This document shows, piece after piece, positions 1 through 9,414 of a DNA stretch of 14,530 nucleotides. The DNA is from Patescibacteria group bacterium UBA7396 (GTDB taxonomy: Bacteria > Patescibacteriota > Gracilibacteria > BD1-5 > UBA6164), in assembly GCA_002470645.1 (NCBI GenBank), contig DKNE01000026.1, positions 1-14,530 on the forward strand. The letters run 5' to 3'. A program made the translations under genes and the position numbers. Every line of letters begins with the position of its first letter. The stretch's first letter is position 1. The notes below the pieces were generated by a model, which was not told the DNA's origin, ran no database searches, and was given only the letters and a program-made list of their open reading frames with translations.

Positions 1-420
1 AGCTCTTTCTTTTGAAGCAATCATATAATTTCACATATTTATTATTCCAATAGGATTTAGTAAAATTGAATTTTTTAATTTTAAATATTTAAAATTATAT
101 TCTCATATATTTTTTTCAATACTTTGATTAGTTGCTAAAAAAATAGTATTTCAATAATCCTGAAAAATAATTCACTCACTTTTTAAAACAGTTTCAAAAG
201 ATATATATGAATTTTGCTTTAATTTATTTGCTAACTCTAATTGAGAATAATTATTTAAAACATATATTCATTTAAAAATATTTTTAAATATTCAAGCTTT
301 TACTCATCTTGCAAAATAACTTTTTATTGTATTTATATTTTCTATTCATAAAATATTTTCAATATCTTGATAAGTGAAAACTGATTTTTTAGATAATATA
401 ATTTTACCAATATTTTTCAT
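1..420 (-). CDS. AbiEi-like antitoxin / transcriptional regulator, partial
   Basis: The first 140 residues are visible; the gene runs off the left edge. The protein begins MKNIGKIILSKKSVFTYQDI and continues with a winged-helix-like region: a helix, then SYFARGVKAGIFKNIFKGIYVL, split here as SYFARGVKAGI and FKNIFKGIYVL, at about residues 34-55. It then reads ASKERA at the cut end. That order (N-terminal winged helix, a 'KGIY' wing, then a 'PERA'-like box) is what AbiEi-type antitoxins of type IV toxin-antitoxin systems look like, and I infer that family. Glycine codons include TGA (for example at the GV of FARGV). Start at 420 is the first ATG in frame. A TATAAT lies six bases upstream, so the message may be leaderless. 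The toxin partner (AbiEii nucleotidyltransferase), if present, would lie to the left, outside the window. Confidence 0.7.
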
Positions 421-425
421 TTGTC

Positions 426-431
426 ATTATA
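426..431 (-). promoter_or_regulatory. -10 box for the AbiEi-like gene
   Basis: TATAAT on the minus strand ends five bases before the ATG at 420, which would place the transcription start at or within a base of the start codon. No good -35 box is seen 16-17 bases upstream, so this is a weak call. Confidence 0.35.
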
Positions 432-490
432 TTAGGCTTATAAATAAATACATTATAATGATATTGTAATAAATATCAAATTATTTATCA

Positions 491-516
491 AAAAAATCAA
501 ACTATACAGTTTGATT
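491..516 (-). terminator. Intrinsic terminator of the glycosyltransferase operon
   Basis: A perfect 9-bp inverted repeat AATCAAACT / AGTTTGATT (495-503 and 508-516) with a 4-base loop. On the minus strand it is followed by a run of T (A-run at 491-496 on the given strand). The TAG stop of the last operon gene (502-504) lies inside the far arm, so the hairpin overlaps the end of the coding region. Confidence 0.75.
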
Positions 517-2688
517 TTCCTCTTCCTTTCTTCTCCTATTTCTCACGACATCAAATCCCAAATATCAAAGAAGTAATATAAATGTAGTTCCTGAAATAAT
601 AAGTCCTAAATAAAAATAACTTTGGGGTTTAAAGTAGAGTGTTAATTCTACATCAATGCTTCCATCAGAATTGAGAGTGTAGTATTTATAATCTAGTTTT
701 CAGTTTGGTAGTTGTTTTGGGTAGTTTTCTTTTTGGAGTTCTTGAAAATAGTTTTTATTTACATAAGAAATAATTTCATCTTTTGATAGCGTCCAGGCAT
801 TAATAAAATCTAAACTCATATTCTTATTTTCTATAGAAAATAAATTTCAAGTAAGAATATCTATTGGTTTAAATTTTCATATTATCAAACTCCAATTTTT
901 ATTGTTTTCTTGTGATAAATTTATTATCTTATCTGAATTGAGATTTAATTTAAAATTATAATAAGATGGGTTTTGTTGTATAAATTTAATATTTTTATAT
1001 TCTAAGTTATTGAGATTATCTTGAGTTATATTTTTATTACTTGAGAAAACAGTTGATAAATATCAAGTATTTTCAAAAATTTTTACTTTATCAATTCAAT
1101 CAATATTTAATTCTTTTAAAAATGTAAAGCTTTTTAGTTTGTTATAATATTCTTCTGGACTAGAACCATAAAATCTAAAGAAATTATCTTGTTCATCAAA
1201 TAATCAAATAATTACATATTTTATTCAAGAAATATCAAGTAATTTATTAGATATTGGTTCAAATATAAAAGATGCAACATCACCATAATTTCTATATATA
1301 GGAGGAGTTATAGTAAAATCTTTATAAGCACTATCAATTACTTGTATAAGTGATACTTTAGGGGTTTTTACATCAAAATGTAACCATTGTGAATTTATAG
1401 GAATAGATAAGGTTTTGAAATTTTCATCTTGAGATATAATATAATCATTTAATATTTTATACTCAATAGGCTGAATTTTTCATACATAAGTAGTTCAAAT
1501 CTCTTTTGTAATGAGTGGTTTTGCAATACTAGCTGAAATCAAAATGATGATTACTCAAATAATATGAAAAATATTCTTATTAATTTTATATAGGTAATTA
1601 ATAAAAACTCCTAATATTATAGTATATCATAATAATGTTATAATATAAAATTTTGATGCTTCTCTAAATAAGTTAAATCATGGAAAATTGTAGTATAACC
1701 ATTGGTATAATCAAGGAAGAGGATCAGATGATTGTGTTGTTAATATGATTCAAATTAGTGATATTGTAAGTCAAAATAACATTAATTTTTTAGAATCAGC
1801 AGTTTGTTTTTTTATAAATAAAATAGAAACAACTATTAAAATAGGATAAAACCATAAATAAATTGGTATGAGTTGGGGGATAAAGTCTTGATTTGGAACT
1901 CATCAACTCCAAGAAGAATCAAAAATATTAAATGCATATAATATGTTAAATAAATGATTTCAAAATAATCATCTATTTGCTGTTCATGATATAGATTCTC
2001 CAGAAAATAAAATAGTTGGTAATAGCCAGAAAATATTAAGTAATAGCTGAATTATTATAAACAATAGCACATATTTCCAAAAAATTTTACTTGATATATT
2101 TTTCATTCAAAAAAATAAAAAATATATAATTAATAAAAAAGTAATAATATACATTAATCTAACTTCGTAGCAGATTCAGATAAAATATAAAAAAGAAAAT
2201 AATAATAAATCTTTTTTATTATTATTTTGTATAAATTTATCAAAAAATAATAATAGAAGAGGCATAATTCCTATTACTATAGCAATAGGAATATGTGCTG
2301 TTTGTCTAACTAAAAAATATGTGTTTAATCAAAAAAATAATGATACTAAAAAGGCAACATAATTATTTTTTGTATAATGTTTTACAAGAAAAAAAGGTGA
2401 TAAAAATCATAATAAAGCTACTGGAATGAAAAAAGTTATTTTAGTGGCTGTTTCATAATCTCATATAACTCACCAAATTAATTTAAAGAAATTAAAATAA
2501 TATTGTATATTATCTCATCAAAAGTTAAAGTATGTAATCCATCAACCATATCAAAAATTGAGTAAATCTTGTACTGCTGAATTACTCCAATGAGTCCAAT
2601 CAGAAAAAAATAGTATATTTCAAAAATTGAAAAACTCTAAGTGAGTTATGATAGCAATAAAAATAAGTAGAATTATATATTTTTTCAT
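502..2688 (-). CDS. Large polytopic membrane protein, GT-C-type glycosyltransferase-like
   Basis: A 728-residue protein, start MKKYIILLIF, stop TAG. A TAA sits directly in frame before the ATG, fixing the earliest start. The first two thirds are a series of hydrophobic segments. The last third (about residues 375-695) is mostly polar. A final membrane segment (about 697-715, YLGLIISGTTFILLLGYLG) is followed by a basic cytoplasmic tail. This shape, plus an acidic residue in the first loop (SDWTHW, D30) and a FREASKF motif after a membrane segment (about 341-347), resembles GT-C enzymes that use polyprenyl-phosphate sugars, including the PTPS-related and YfhO-like membrane families. I infer that class and cannot name the family. 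It is the last gene of the glycosyltransferase operon, 25 bases after the preceding gene, so a role in transferring sugars to the outer-face glycan is likely. Many glycines are TGA. Confidence 0.65.
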
Positions 2689-2713
2689 TTATTTATATCT
2701 ATAATAAAGTAAA

Positions 2714-3694
2714 TTAATTGTTTTGTTTGAAATAAGTGATTAAATGATTTATTTTTCAAAAACCTTTATACATATTTTTCATTATTTCTTTGTCTGAAAT
2801 AATTCTTTTTTCTTGTATTTCTTTTCTATTTTTAAAAATGATTTTTCTGTTTTTTATATTAAAGATCCAACCTGATATATAAGAACTAGCAATTTTAAAT
2901 TTTCAAAATATAGTGAATGCAAATATTTCTCAAATATTTTGGCATAAATATATTGGTAGTATCCATAAAAGATTTTTTCCACTATAATTTTTTAGGAGCA
3001 TTTGTAAGGTATTTTGATTTCTCCAAAGAAAAACATTATATTTTATACCACTTCAAGTGCTTCCAGCTCCAGCATGATATATAAATAAATTTGTTAATTG
3101 TCATATTTTATATCCATATAATCTACATCTCCACATCCAATCTACTTCTTCAACATACATAAAAAAATTATTATCTAGTCATCAAGTTTTTTCATAAAAA
3201 TCTTTTTTAAATATTATACATACTCATGAGGTATAAAATAAGTCTGTATTTAGATGACTTTTAAAATTAGATTTTAAAGTAATAGGATGTCAAAATAAAT
3301 CAATTTTTGGGAAAGAAATATCTACTTTTTCACCATTATATTTTCTTTCAGTTACTCCTAATATATCTATATCATTATTCTGAAATTCATAGATATATTT
3401 TTCTAAAAAATTATTCTCTACCCGAGTATCATTATTTAATAAAATAATATATTCCCCAGATGCATGTTGATATCCAAGATTATTTCCTCAAGAAAATCAA
3501 GAATTATTTTTGTTCTTGATAATTTTTATTCTGGTATCATTGAAAGTTTTTTCTATGTATTCAATACTATCATCACTAGAGGCATTATCTACAAAAATGA
3601 TTTCAAAATCTTTATAAGTTTGATTTAATAATGATGAGATACATTTTTTAAGCCATTTTTTTCAATTAAAATTTACTATTATTATTGAGATCAT
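2714..3694 (-). CDS. Family 2 glycosyltransferase (rhamnosyltransferase-like)
   Basis: A 326-residue GT-A fold enzyme that should transfer a sugar from a nucleotide-sugar donor on the cytoplasmic face. It starts MISIIIVNFNG, where the last glycine is TGA. It has the nucleotide-binding VDNASSDDS (about 35-43), the metal-binding LLNNDT (85-90, D89), and the C-terminal FMYVEEVDW acidic motif (about 178-186) typical of WbbL/rhamnosyltransferase-type GT2 proteins. The end has hydrophobic stretches (ILPIYLC and following), possibly membrane-associating. The start overlaps the end of the gene before it by 13 bases: that gene reads through the ATGA as part of Lys-Gly and stops at TAA 3682-3684. Donor and acceptor cannot be told from sequence. 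Confidence 0.85.
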
Positions 3695-4530
3695 TTATTT
3701 TTATTAACAGTTAAAAGTTCTTTGGGATATCACCTAAGCATTCAACAAAATCAAGCAAAATATTTAATAAACATATAAAACCAAAAAACCAAAAATAAAA
3801 ATGGTGTTTTTATTAAGTCTTTTTGTAACTTTTTAAATGAAGGCCTAAAAAATACTAATTGTTTTTTTGCTATTCATTGGTTATATTTTTGGTATTTTTT
3901 TATGGTTCTTCAATAATAATAAAATTTATTCCATACGTCTATTATATTTTTTGGCTCTCATATATGATCTTCAATAGCATTAAGGTGACACCATTTATAT
4001 CATGCTATAACTATTCTATTATGTAAATCAAAATCTTCTCCAGCTACTAATTCCTCATTAAACATTCATACTCATTCAAATACATTTCTTTTCATAAATC
4101 TTACAGCAACAATTTCATTACTATCTTTATAACTTTCACGTTCTACGTATCTAACTTTTGCCCAAATACTGTTTCATATACTTCTATTATGAAGAGCAAG
4201 AGCATCATATCAGTCAGTCATGATTTTTTTAACTCCTTTTGCTACTAAATCATGCTCTATAACAAATTCAGCTCAAATCCTATATATTATATCTCAAGTT
4301 GATTGTTTAAATCAAAAATTAAATTGTGTAGATCTTTCAGGCCCTAATTGGTATACCTTGTCAGTATATTCTTTGGCTATTTCAAAAGTTCAATCGCTCG
4401 AAAAATTATCAACTATAATAAGTTCAATATTTGGATATGTTTGATTTTTAACACTTTCCAAACTTTCCTGTATATACTTTCAGTTATTTTTACAAGCAAT
4501 TATAATTGAAACTAAGGGGGATTTTTCCAT
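3682..4530 (-). CDS. Family 2 glycosyltransferase
   Basis: A 282-residue GT2. It starts MEKSPLVSIIIACKNNGKYI, the standard first strand of the GT-A fold, followed by LIIVDNFSSDGT (about 37-48) and a GEDFDLHNR motif (about 164-172) that supplies the later acidic residues. Instead of a clear DxD it has YRIGAEF at the expected place (about 97-103), so catalytic geometry may differ. A hydrophobic C-terminal segment (about 240-268) suggests membrane attachment. The start is two bases after the TAA of the gene before it, and the end overlaps the next gene by 13 bases, so the genes are surely co-transcribed. At least fourteen glycines are TGA codons, and under the standard code the gene would be read as fragments. 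Confidence 0.85.
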
Positions 4531-4532
4531 TA

Positions 4533-5657
4533 TTACTTTATTAAATGTATAATATATTTTTCTAACTCATCTATACTAGAGTCCCATCAGTAATAGCTTT
4601 TAGCAGTTTCTAAGGAAGCGTTTGCAAGTTTGATATAATTTTCATTATTATTTAAAGTTGTCTCTAATAACTTTCAAATAGTTTCAAAATCTCAAGAACT
4701 AACTTTATAACCATTTATTCAATCCTGTATACTATCTCTTAATCAAGCAACATCATATCAAATAGCAGGTAGTCAGTAAGCATTTCATTCAATTACTACT
4801 AATCAAAATCATTCTTTATAAGAGGGAACTAATAATACCTTAGATTTTTCTAGATATTCAAAAAATAAATCTTTACTAAATCATCTGAAAAAAACATTAT
4901 TTTCTAAATTGTTATTTTTCACCAAATCTTTTAGATTTTGAACATATTTTTCTTCTTGTTCTATTCCTAAAATATTGAGTACATAAGAAGGATTATTTTT
5001 ATGAAACTCTTTGAATCATAATATAGCATCTTCCACTCTTTTTATTTGAGTAAGCCTTCCTAAAAACAATATTGAGTCTTCTTTTTGTTCAAAGTCTATA
5101 TATTCTAAAGGTTCTAAATTGAGACAATTTTCAATCACAGTAATGTTATTTTCTTCAAATCAATATTTGGTAACAAGTTCATTTTTGGTACTATTTGACA
5201 CAGTAATAGTATTTTTATTTTTGTATAGCTTTAATATGAGTCAAAAAATAAACTTAAAAATTATATTTATAGGAAAAATAAATTTAAAATCCCATTCTTT
5301 TTCTCAAATATGATGAATCATAAAAATGATAGGAATATTTTTTTCATAAAGAGGAGAGAGTAGTGGAATTCCTCATGCTTCATCAATGATTAAATCTATT
5401 TTATGGGATTTTTTATACTCTTTATACCAATTATGAGCTTTGAAATATATAGTATTAATATTAAACTTTCTTATAACTTTGATTCCATCAATATTTTCTT
5501 CATCAATAGCTCCATCAAATCATGAAGCAAACCAAACTACATTATGTCATTTACTGACAAGTCCTTTAGCATATTCATAAATTACTCATTCTGCTCCGCC
5601 TTTATTTGGATGTTTGATATCTTTCCATGTTAAGAAAAGAATTTCTTTACTTTGCAT
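4533..5657 (-). CDS. Family 4 glycosyltransferase
   Basis: A 374-residue GT-B fold retaining glycosyltransferase. The N-terminal domain begins MQSKEILFLTWKDIKHPNKGG with the loop that contacts the acceptor (GGAEGVIYEYAKGL, about 20-33). The C-terminal donor domain starts at SILFLGRLTQIKRVEDAI (about 197-214) and carries the E-x7-E signature in KEGFGLVVIE (E282 and E290), followed by GLPAIGYDVAGLRD and a DGINGYKV strand. All elements are in the usual GT4 order and length. Several key glycines (in KEGFG, YGLPAIG and DG) are encoded by TGA. It starts nine bases after the preceding gene and ends two bases before the next. Specificity is unknown; capsule, surface glycan or glycoprotein assembly are all possible. 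Confidence 0.9.
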
Positions 5658-5666
5658 TTTCTTTTT

Positions 5667-6611
5667 TTAAAAATTAACTTTATCTTTTATAATAAACATA
5701 GGTCTATGAAGCACTTCTTCATGAATTTTTCATATATAGAGAGCAATAAGCCCTAAACTCATAAGAACGACTCCTATTAAAATAGTATTTAAAACGATTA
5801 CTATAGCAATATTTGAAAATTGAAAAAAATTCAGAAAGATTTTATCTCAAAGGATAAGTACGAGTAATAATGATGAGAGAAAAGTGATGAAGAATCCTAA
5901 ATATCCCACGAGTTTGAGAGGGAACATTGAAAAAGAAGTCAAACTATTTACAGCTAGGTTAAATAATTTTTTATAACTATAACTTGATACACCATCATCC
6001 AGTCTCTTTTGTGCATCAAAAATAAGGGCCTTTTTATTGAAACCCAGCCAATCAGTGAGTCATCTATAGAGTCTATTTTTTTCTTGAAACTTGATATAAT
6101 AATTTACTACTTTTCTATCGAGAAGTCTATAATCAGTCGTTCCAGGTTCGAGTTTAAAATCTGATATGAGGTTGAAAATAAAATAAAACAATTTTGATGA
6201 AATATTTTTTATAAAACTGGCTCATTCTATATTTGGTCTTTTATTATAAACGATATCATATCATTTTTCCCATTCATCTAAAAAACTAGAAAGCATTTCC
6301 ACAGGATGTTGTCCATCACTATCAAGAGTGATAACCGCATCTCAGAGAGTTTCACTGATACCAGCACTAATAGCAACTTCTTTTCAAAAATTTCTACTGA
6401 GATTTATTGCTTTTACTTTAGGGTCTTTTTCACATATTTTCACAATTTCCTCCCAAGTATTATCAGGGCTTCCATCATTGATATATATGATTTCATAGTC
6501 GTATTTTTCTTTGATTTGAGGAAAAACCTTGAGGAGTTCTTGGTAGATGAGAGATACATTTTTTTCTTCTTTATAGGTTGGAAGTACAATAGAAACGAGT
6601 TTTTTTGACAT
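5667..6611 (-). CDS. GtrB/DPM1-like polyprenyl-phosphate glycosyltransferase
   Basis: A 314-residue GT2 of the GtrB/ArnC/DPM1 type, which charges polyprenyl phosphate with a sugar for use on the outer membrane face. Seen: LVSIVLPTYKEEKNV near the start, IIYINDGSPDNT (about 40-51), the catalytic TLDSDGQHP (D97, D99), the family's GTTDYRLLDR box, and a C-terminal pair of membrane helices (about 225-295) ending GKIHEEVLHRPMFIIKD, a hallmark of this group. It is the first gene of the operon. Its likely product, a lipid-linked sugar, is the donor that GT-C enzymes use, which fits the membrane protein encoded last. No Shine-Dalgarno sequence precedes the ATG. The common 'RNFG' glycine is TGA. Confidence 0.9.
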
Positions 6612-6644
6612 AGATAGAATAAGGTGTATAAAATTTATAGTTCT

Positions 6645-6672
6645 TATATAATGATTTTTCTGAAATAATCAA
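6645..6672 (-). promoter_or_regulatory. Probable promoter of the glycosyltransferase operon
   Basis: On the minus strand TTGATT (6672-6667), a 16-base spacer and TATATA (6650-6645). The start of transcription would be near 6638, giving a leader of about 27 bases with no Shine-Dalgarno. It lies just downstream of the terminator of the SLH gene, which is where an operon promoter is needed. Confidence 0.5.
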
Positions 6673-6698
6673 GAAAAAAATAAAAATTATAAAAATAT

Positions 6699-6726
6699 AA
6701 AAAACCTCTCAAATGAGAGGTTTTTT
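6699..6726 (-). terminator. Intrinsic terminator after the SLH protein gene
   Basis: CCTCTC / GAGAGG (6705-6710, 6715-6720) with a 4-base loop, extended by six A-T pairs each side to a 12-bp stem. It is flanked by A- and T-runs and could work in both directions. It sits 13 bases after the stop codon of the SLH gene and before the glycosyltransferase promoter. Confidence 0.85.
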
Positions 6727-6739
6727 ATAAATCTTTCGA

Positions 6740-7810
6740 TTATTTTAGTTCAATAGTATTCACAACGATTTTAGCAACTTCAGCTCTAGTAATAGAATCG
6801 CTTGGTCTGAAGATAAGTTTTCCATTAACTTCTTGTCCATTAACAATTCCTAAGTTTTTTGCAGTTTGAACGTATTTAGTAGCCCATCCACTTACATCTG
6901 AAAAATCAGAAGTTTCAGTATCTACCGCTTCGATTCAAGCAGCGTTAAGAAGCATTTTCATAGCCTCAGCTCTAGTAATAGAGTCATTCGGTCTAAAGTT
7001 TTTGTTTGCACCATCAATCATATTAAGTTCTACAGCTTTTACTACTACTTTTGCAATCCATGAATCAGCATCCACGTCTACAAATGTAAGTTTTGAAGTA
7101 TCAGCGTTTGAGTAATCGATACCCATACCTCTTAATACAATTTTTAAGTATTCTGCTCTTGAAGCATCAACTTCTGGTCTGAAAGTACCATCTTCGTAAC
7201 CATTAATAATACCAGCTCCAGCTAATTTTACAATATATTCTTTTGCAAAAGTACTATTTATGTCTCCGAAGGTAATTTTTGTACCGTCAGCTTTTGTGAT
7301 GGTAACTTTACCATCAGCAGTTGTTTCGTAAGTAATTCCATCAAAAATAGAACCAGCATTTTCTGTATTAGACCCAGCTCCAGATCCTCCTGAAGAAGAA
7401 CTAGATGATGAAGTAGAAGAACTTCCACTTCCACCTCCTGAAGAGCTAGATGAACTTGATGATGAACCTCATCCACCTCCTGAAGAGCTAGATGATGAAC
7501 CTCATCCACCTCCTGAAGAGCTAGATGATGAACTAGAAGAACTAGATGAAGATGAGCTTGAAGAAGCAGCATAACCATATCCGTAACTTCCGTATCCGTA
7601 TCCATAACCATATCCGTAACCAAATCCATTATCTCCGTAACCGTAACCATATTGGAAACTTTCAGGACTACTTACTCCGTTAGAAGTTAAGTTATCGAGA
7701 GTTCTCCAAAAACCAGCTAAAGCACCAGAAGCATTTAATGCAGTAAATAATGCTACTAAAGTAATCATAGAGATCACTCTAGACTTTAGTTTTGAATTTA
7801 AATTTGTCAT
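6740..7810 (-). CDS. Secreted SLH-domain surface protein with Tyr-Gly and Ser/Gly low-complexity regions
   Basis: A 356-residue exported protein, likely a surface-layer or cell-wall-anchored component. Residues 1-32 are a signal peptide (KLKSR, hydrophobic core, cleavage after ALA). Next come a run of Tyr-Gly pairs (about 54-80), then a Ser/Gly linker (about 83-165) containing a tandem 11-residue unit. Three C-terminal SLH domains follow (about 187-223, 245-290, 303-350), each with the FRP and TRAE or SRAE motifs (GTFRPEVDASRAE, NFRPNDSITRAE, IFRPSDSITRAE). SLH domains bind pyruvylated secondary wall polysaccharide in known cases. Only three glycines are TGA (7502-7504, 7469-7471, 6935-6937), far fewer than in neighbours, which suggests strong expression. 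The glycosyltransferase operon downstream could make or modify its anchor or glycan; that is inference. Confidence 0.88.
7432..7532 (-). repeat. 33-bp tandem repeat in the Ser/Gly linker
   Basis: A 30-base block at 7461-7490 recurs exactly at 7494-7523 (period 33), with a third partial copy at about 7432-7455. Each unit encodes 11 residues, roughly GSSSSSSGGGG, so copies can be gained or lost in frame. Each of the two full copies contains one in-frame TGA glycine codon. Confidence 0.8.
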
Positions 7811-7829
7811 ATTTTATAAATTAATAATA

Positions 7830-7857
7830 AGTATAAAATAGAGCTTTAAATTGCTAA
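7830..7857 (-). promoter_or_regulatory. Probable promoter of the SLH protein gene
   Basis: On the minus strand TTAGCA (7857-7852), a 16-base spacer and TATACT (7835-7830). Transcription would start near 7823, about 13 bases before the ATG. No Shine-Dalgarno is visible. Confidence 0.45.
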
Positions 7858-7946
7858 AAACGTGTTATTTTAATGAACTAAAAACACATATAACAACATG
7901 TATTTCAAATAGAGTATATGATTTTTATAAAAAAAGCAAATTTTTT

Positions 7947-7974
7947 TTGCAAAAAAAGTATTATTTTCTATAAT
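7947..7974 (+). promoter_or_regulatory. Probable promoter of the peptidoglycan-binding membrane protein gene
   Basis: TTGCAA (7947-7952), a 16-base spacer and a consensus TATAAT (7969-7974). Transcription would start near 7981. The spacer is exactly the left arm of the perfect inverted repeat at 7953-7996 and the TATAAT opens its loop, so anything binding the dyad would control this promoter. Confidence 0.55.
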
Positions 7975-7996
7975 CATTTTGAAAATAATACTTTTT
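7953..7996. promoter_or_regulatory. Perfect 16-bp inverted repeat around a -10 box, probable operator
   Basis: Arms AAAAAGTATTATTTTC (7953-7968) and its exact reverse complement (7981-7996) are separated by 12 bases beginning TATAAT. No gene ends here: the SLH gene starts leftwards at 7810 and the next gene starts rightwards at 8008. A terminator role is therefore unlikely and an operator is the better reading. A closely related dyad lies at 10641-10683. Confidence 0.6.
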
Positions 7997-8007
7997 AATA
8001 AAAAAAA

Positions 8008-9414
8008 ATGCTTTACTTTACTCTTAGGTACTTATACTTCTTTTTTTTAATTTTTCTTTTCTTTCTTCTTGGATTTCAATCTCAAATAAATGGAGATCTT
8101 AAAAATTATATTTTTATTTCTTATATATTGATAGGAATACCAATATTTGATGTTTTGATAGAATTTCTTAAAAAAGAGATTACAACCGAGCAACAAAGAC
8201 AATTATTTTTAGATATTATTCAGAATATTATAGTTTTCGGTAAAAAAGTATTTGTATTTTTTTGTCGTTTTAAAAGTTGGATTTCTTTTTTGATTATTTC
8301 TATCCTTTTGTATCTGATATGAGGAGGAAATATACTACATTTTCTTTTTCTATTTTTTATATTTGTAAGTCTCTATTTTCAACTTGATTCAAGAATTTCG
8401 TTTTTTTGAGCACTTTTGCTTTTATTTACTGTACCACTTTTTCTTCTTCTTTGAGATCAAGTGAGGGCTGAAACAGTAAGTATTTATGTATATTATCTCT
8501 TAGTAATTGGAGTGATATTGAGTATTATAGAACCCCATTATACCTATATCTCAGATAAGATACGTCATTTTTTTACGCTATCAAAGACTTTTTTACAAGA
8601 CAATTTTTCAGGATTGTTTTCATCGTATGATGATATCGTATATGATAGTTTTTTCCTCTTTTTTCTTTTCTTTTTAGCGGGTATTTATTATCCCTCAGCT
8701 TACCAATTACTTCCCTGATTTTTTGTGTTTTTCCTCGTTATTTATCTCTTTGGAAAAATACTATGATTTTCTTTTCAAACTCATTATGAAAAAATACATT
8801 TTTTAAAGAGTAAATACTATCATCATTATGTTCTTTTTCTTTCTATAAATATTATTGTTTATTCTCAGATGTTGTCTCATATTGATGACGGGAGGAATGT
8901 CTTTACTCTTTTATGAATTTCTTTTTGAATTTTCCTTTGATTTATGATTATTTTTTCAGATATTTGAGAAATAGTAAAAAAACATATTATGGCAAATCTT
9001 TATCTTTCTCTTATGATATTGATAATTCTTACTACAATTGGGATATTTTTAAAACCATATTTTATTCCAAAAAATCCTGTAGAACTTCCTCAAACTCAAG
9101 AGATAAATACAAATATATTACCACCTTTAGATACACCAAAAGAAGAAACTCCATCGGTAGTAAAAACATTTGATATTTCTATGTTTAGCGAAAATCTTTC
9201 ACTGTGAAGTCAGTGAGAAAATGTAAAAATACTTCAATTATTTCTTAATGATGCATGATATTACAATTTTACACTTCATGGTATTTATGACGAAATGACT
9301 CAAATTGCTATGAAAAGGTTTCTTGCTTCTGAGTGTGATTGGCCTCAAACAAATCAGTGAATTTTATGACCTCAAGCAAGAATATGTATACAAGATTTTT
9401 TAGAAAAAAAATAA
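8008..9414 (+). CDS. Polytopic membrane protein with C-terminal peptidoglycan-binding-like domain
   Basis: A 468-residue protein, start MLYFTLRYLYFFF, stop TAA. About eleven hydrophobic segments fill residues 3-348. Then comes a Pro/Thr-rich linker (about 355-390), then a PG_binding_1-like domain (about 398-468). That domain shows the family pattern: LGSQGENVKILQLFLNDAGYY, an HGIYDEMTQIAMKRF stretch, then GILGPQARICIQDFL. The last domain should lie outside the membrane and may hold the protein to peptidoglycan; the function of the membrane part is unknown. Ten or more TGA glycines lie in frame, including those in LGSQGEN. It is a single-gene unit with an inverted-repeat promoter and meets the prepilin gene head-on at a shared terminator. 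The start follows eight A residues, without a Shine-Dalgarno. Confidence 0.75.

Noticed and set aside
6306..6608. A 100-codon open frame on the plus strand
   Set aside because: Antisense to the GtrB-like glycosyltransferase, which has clear motifs in the minus frame.
7432..7532. Short spaced repeats resembling a CRISPR array
   Set aside because: The repeats are direct, contiguous, in coding frame and encode Ser/Gly; there are no distinct spacers or cas genes.
7258..7650. A 130-codon minus-strand frame rich in Leu, His and Val
   Set aside because: An alternative frame of the Ser/Gly repeat region of the SLH protein; low-complexity DNA keeps more than one frame open.
7953..7996. Intrinsic terminator
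   Set aside because: The region is divergent and no gene ends there on either strand; the dyad coincides with promoter elements.
8913..9173. An 86-codon plus-strand frame
   Set aside because: Out-of-frame shadow inside the membrane protein gene at 8008-9414.
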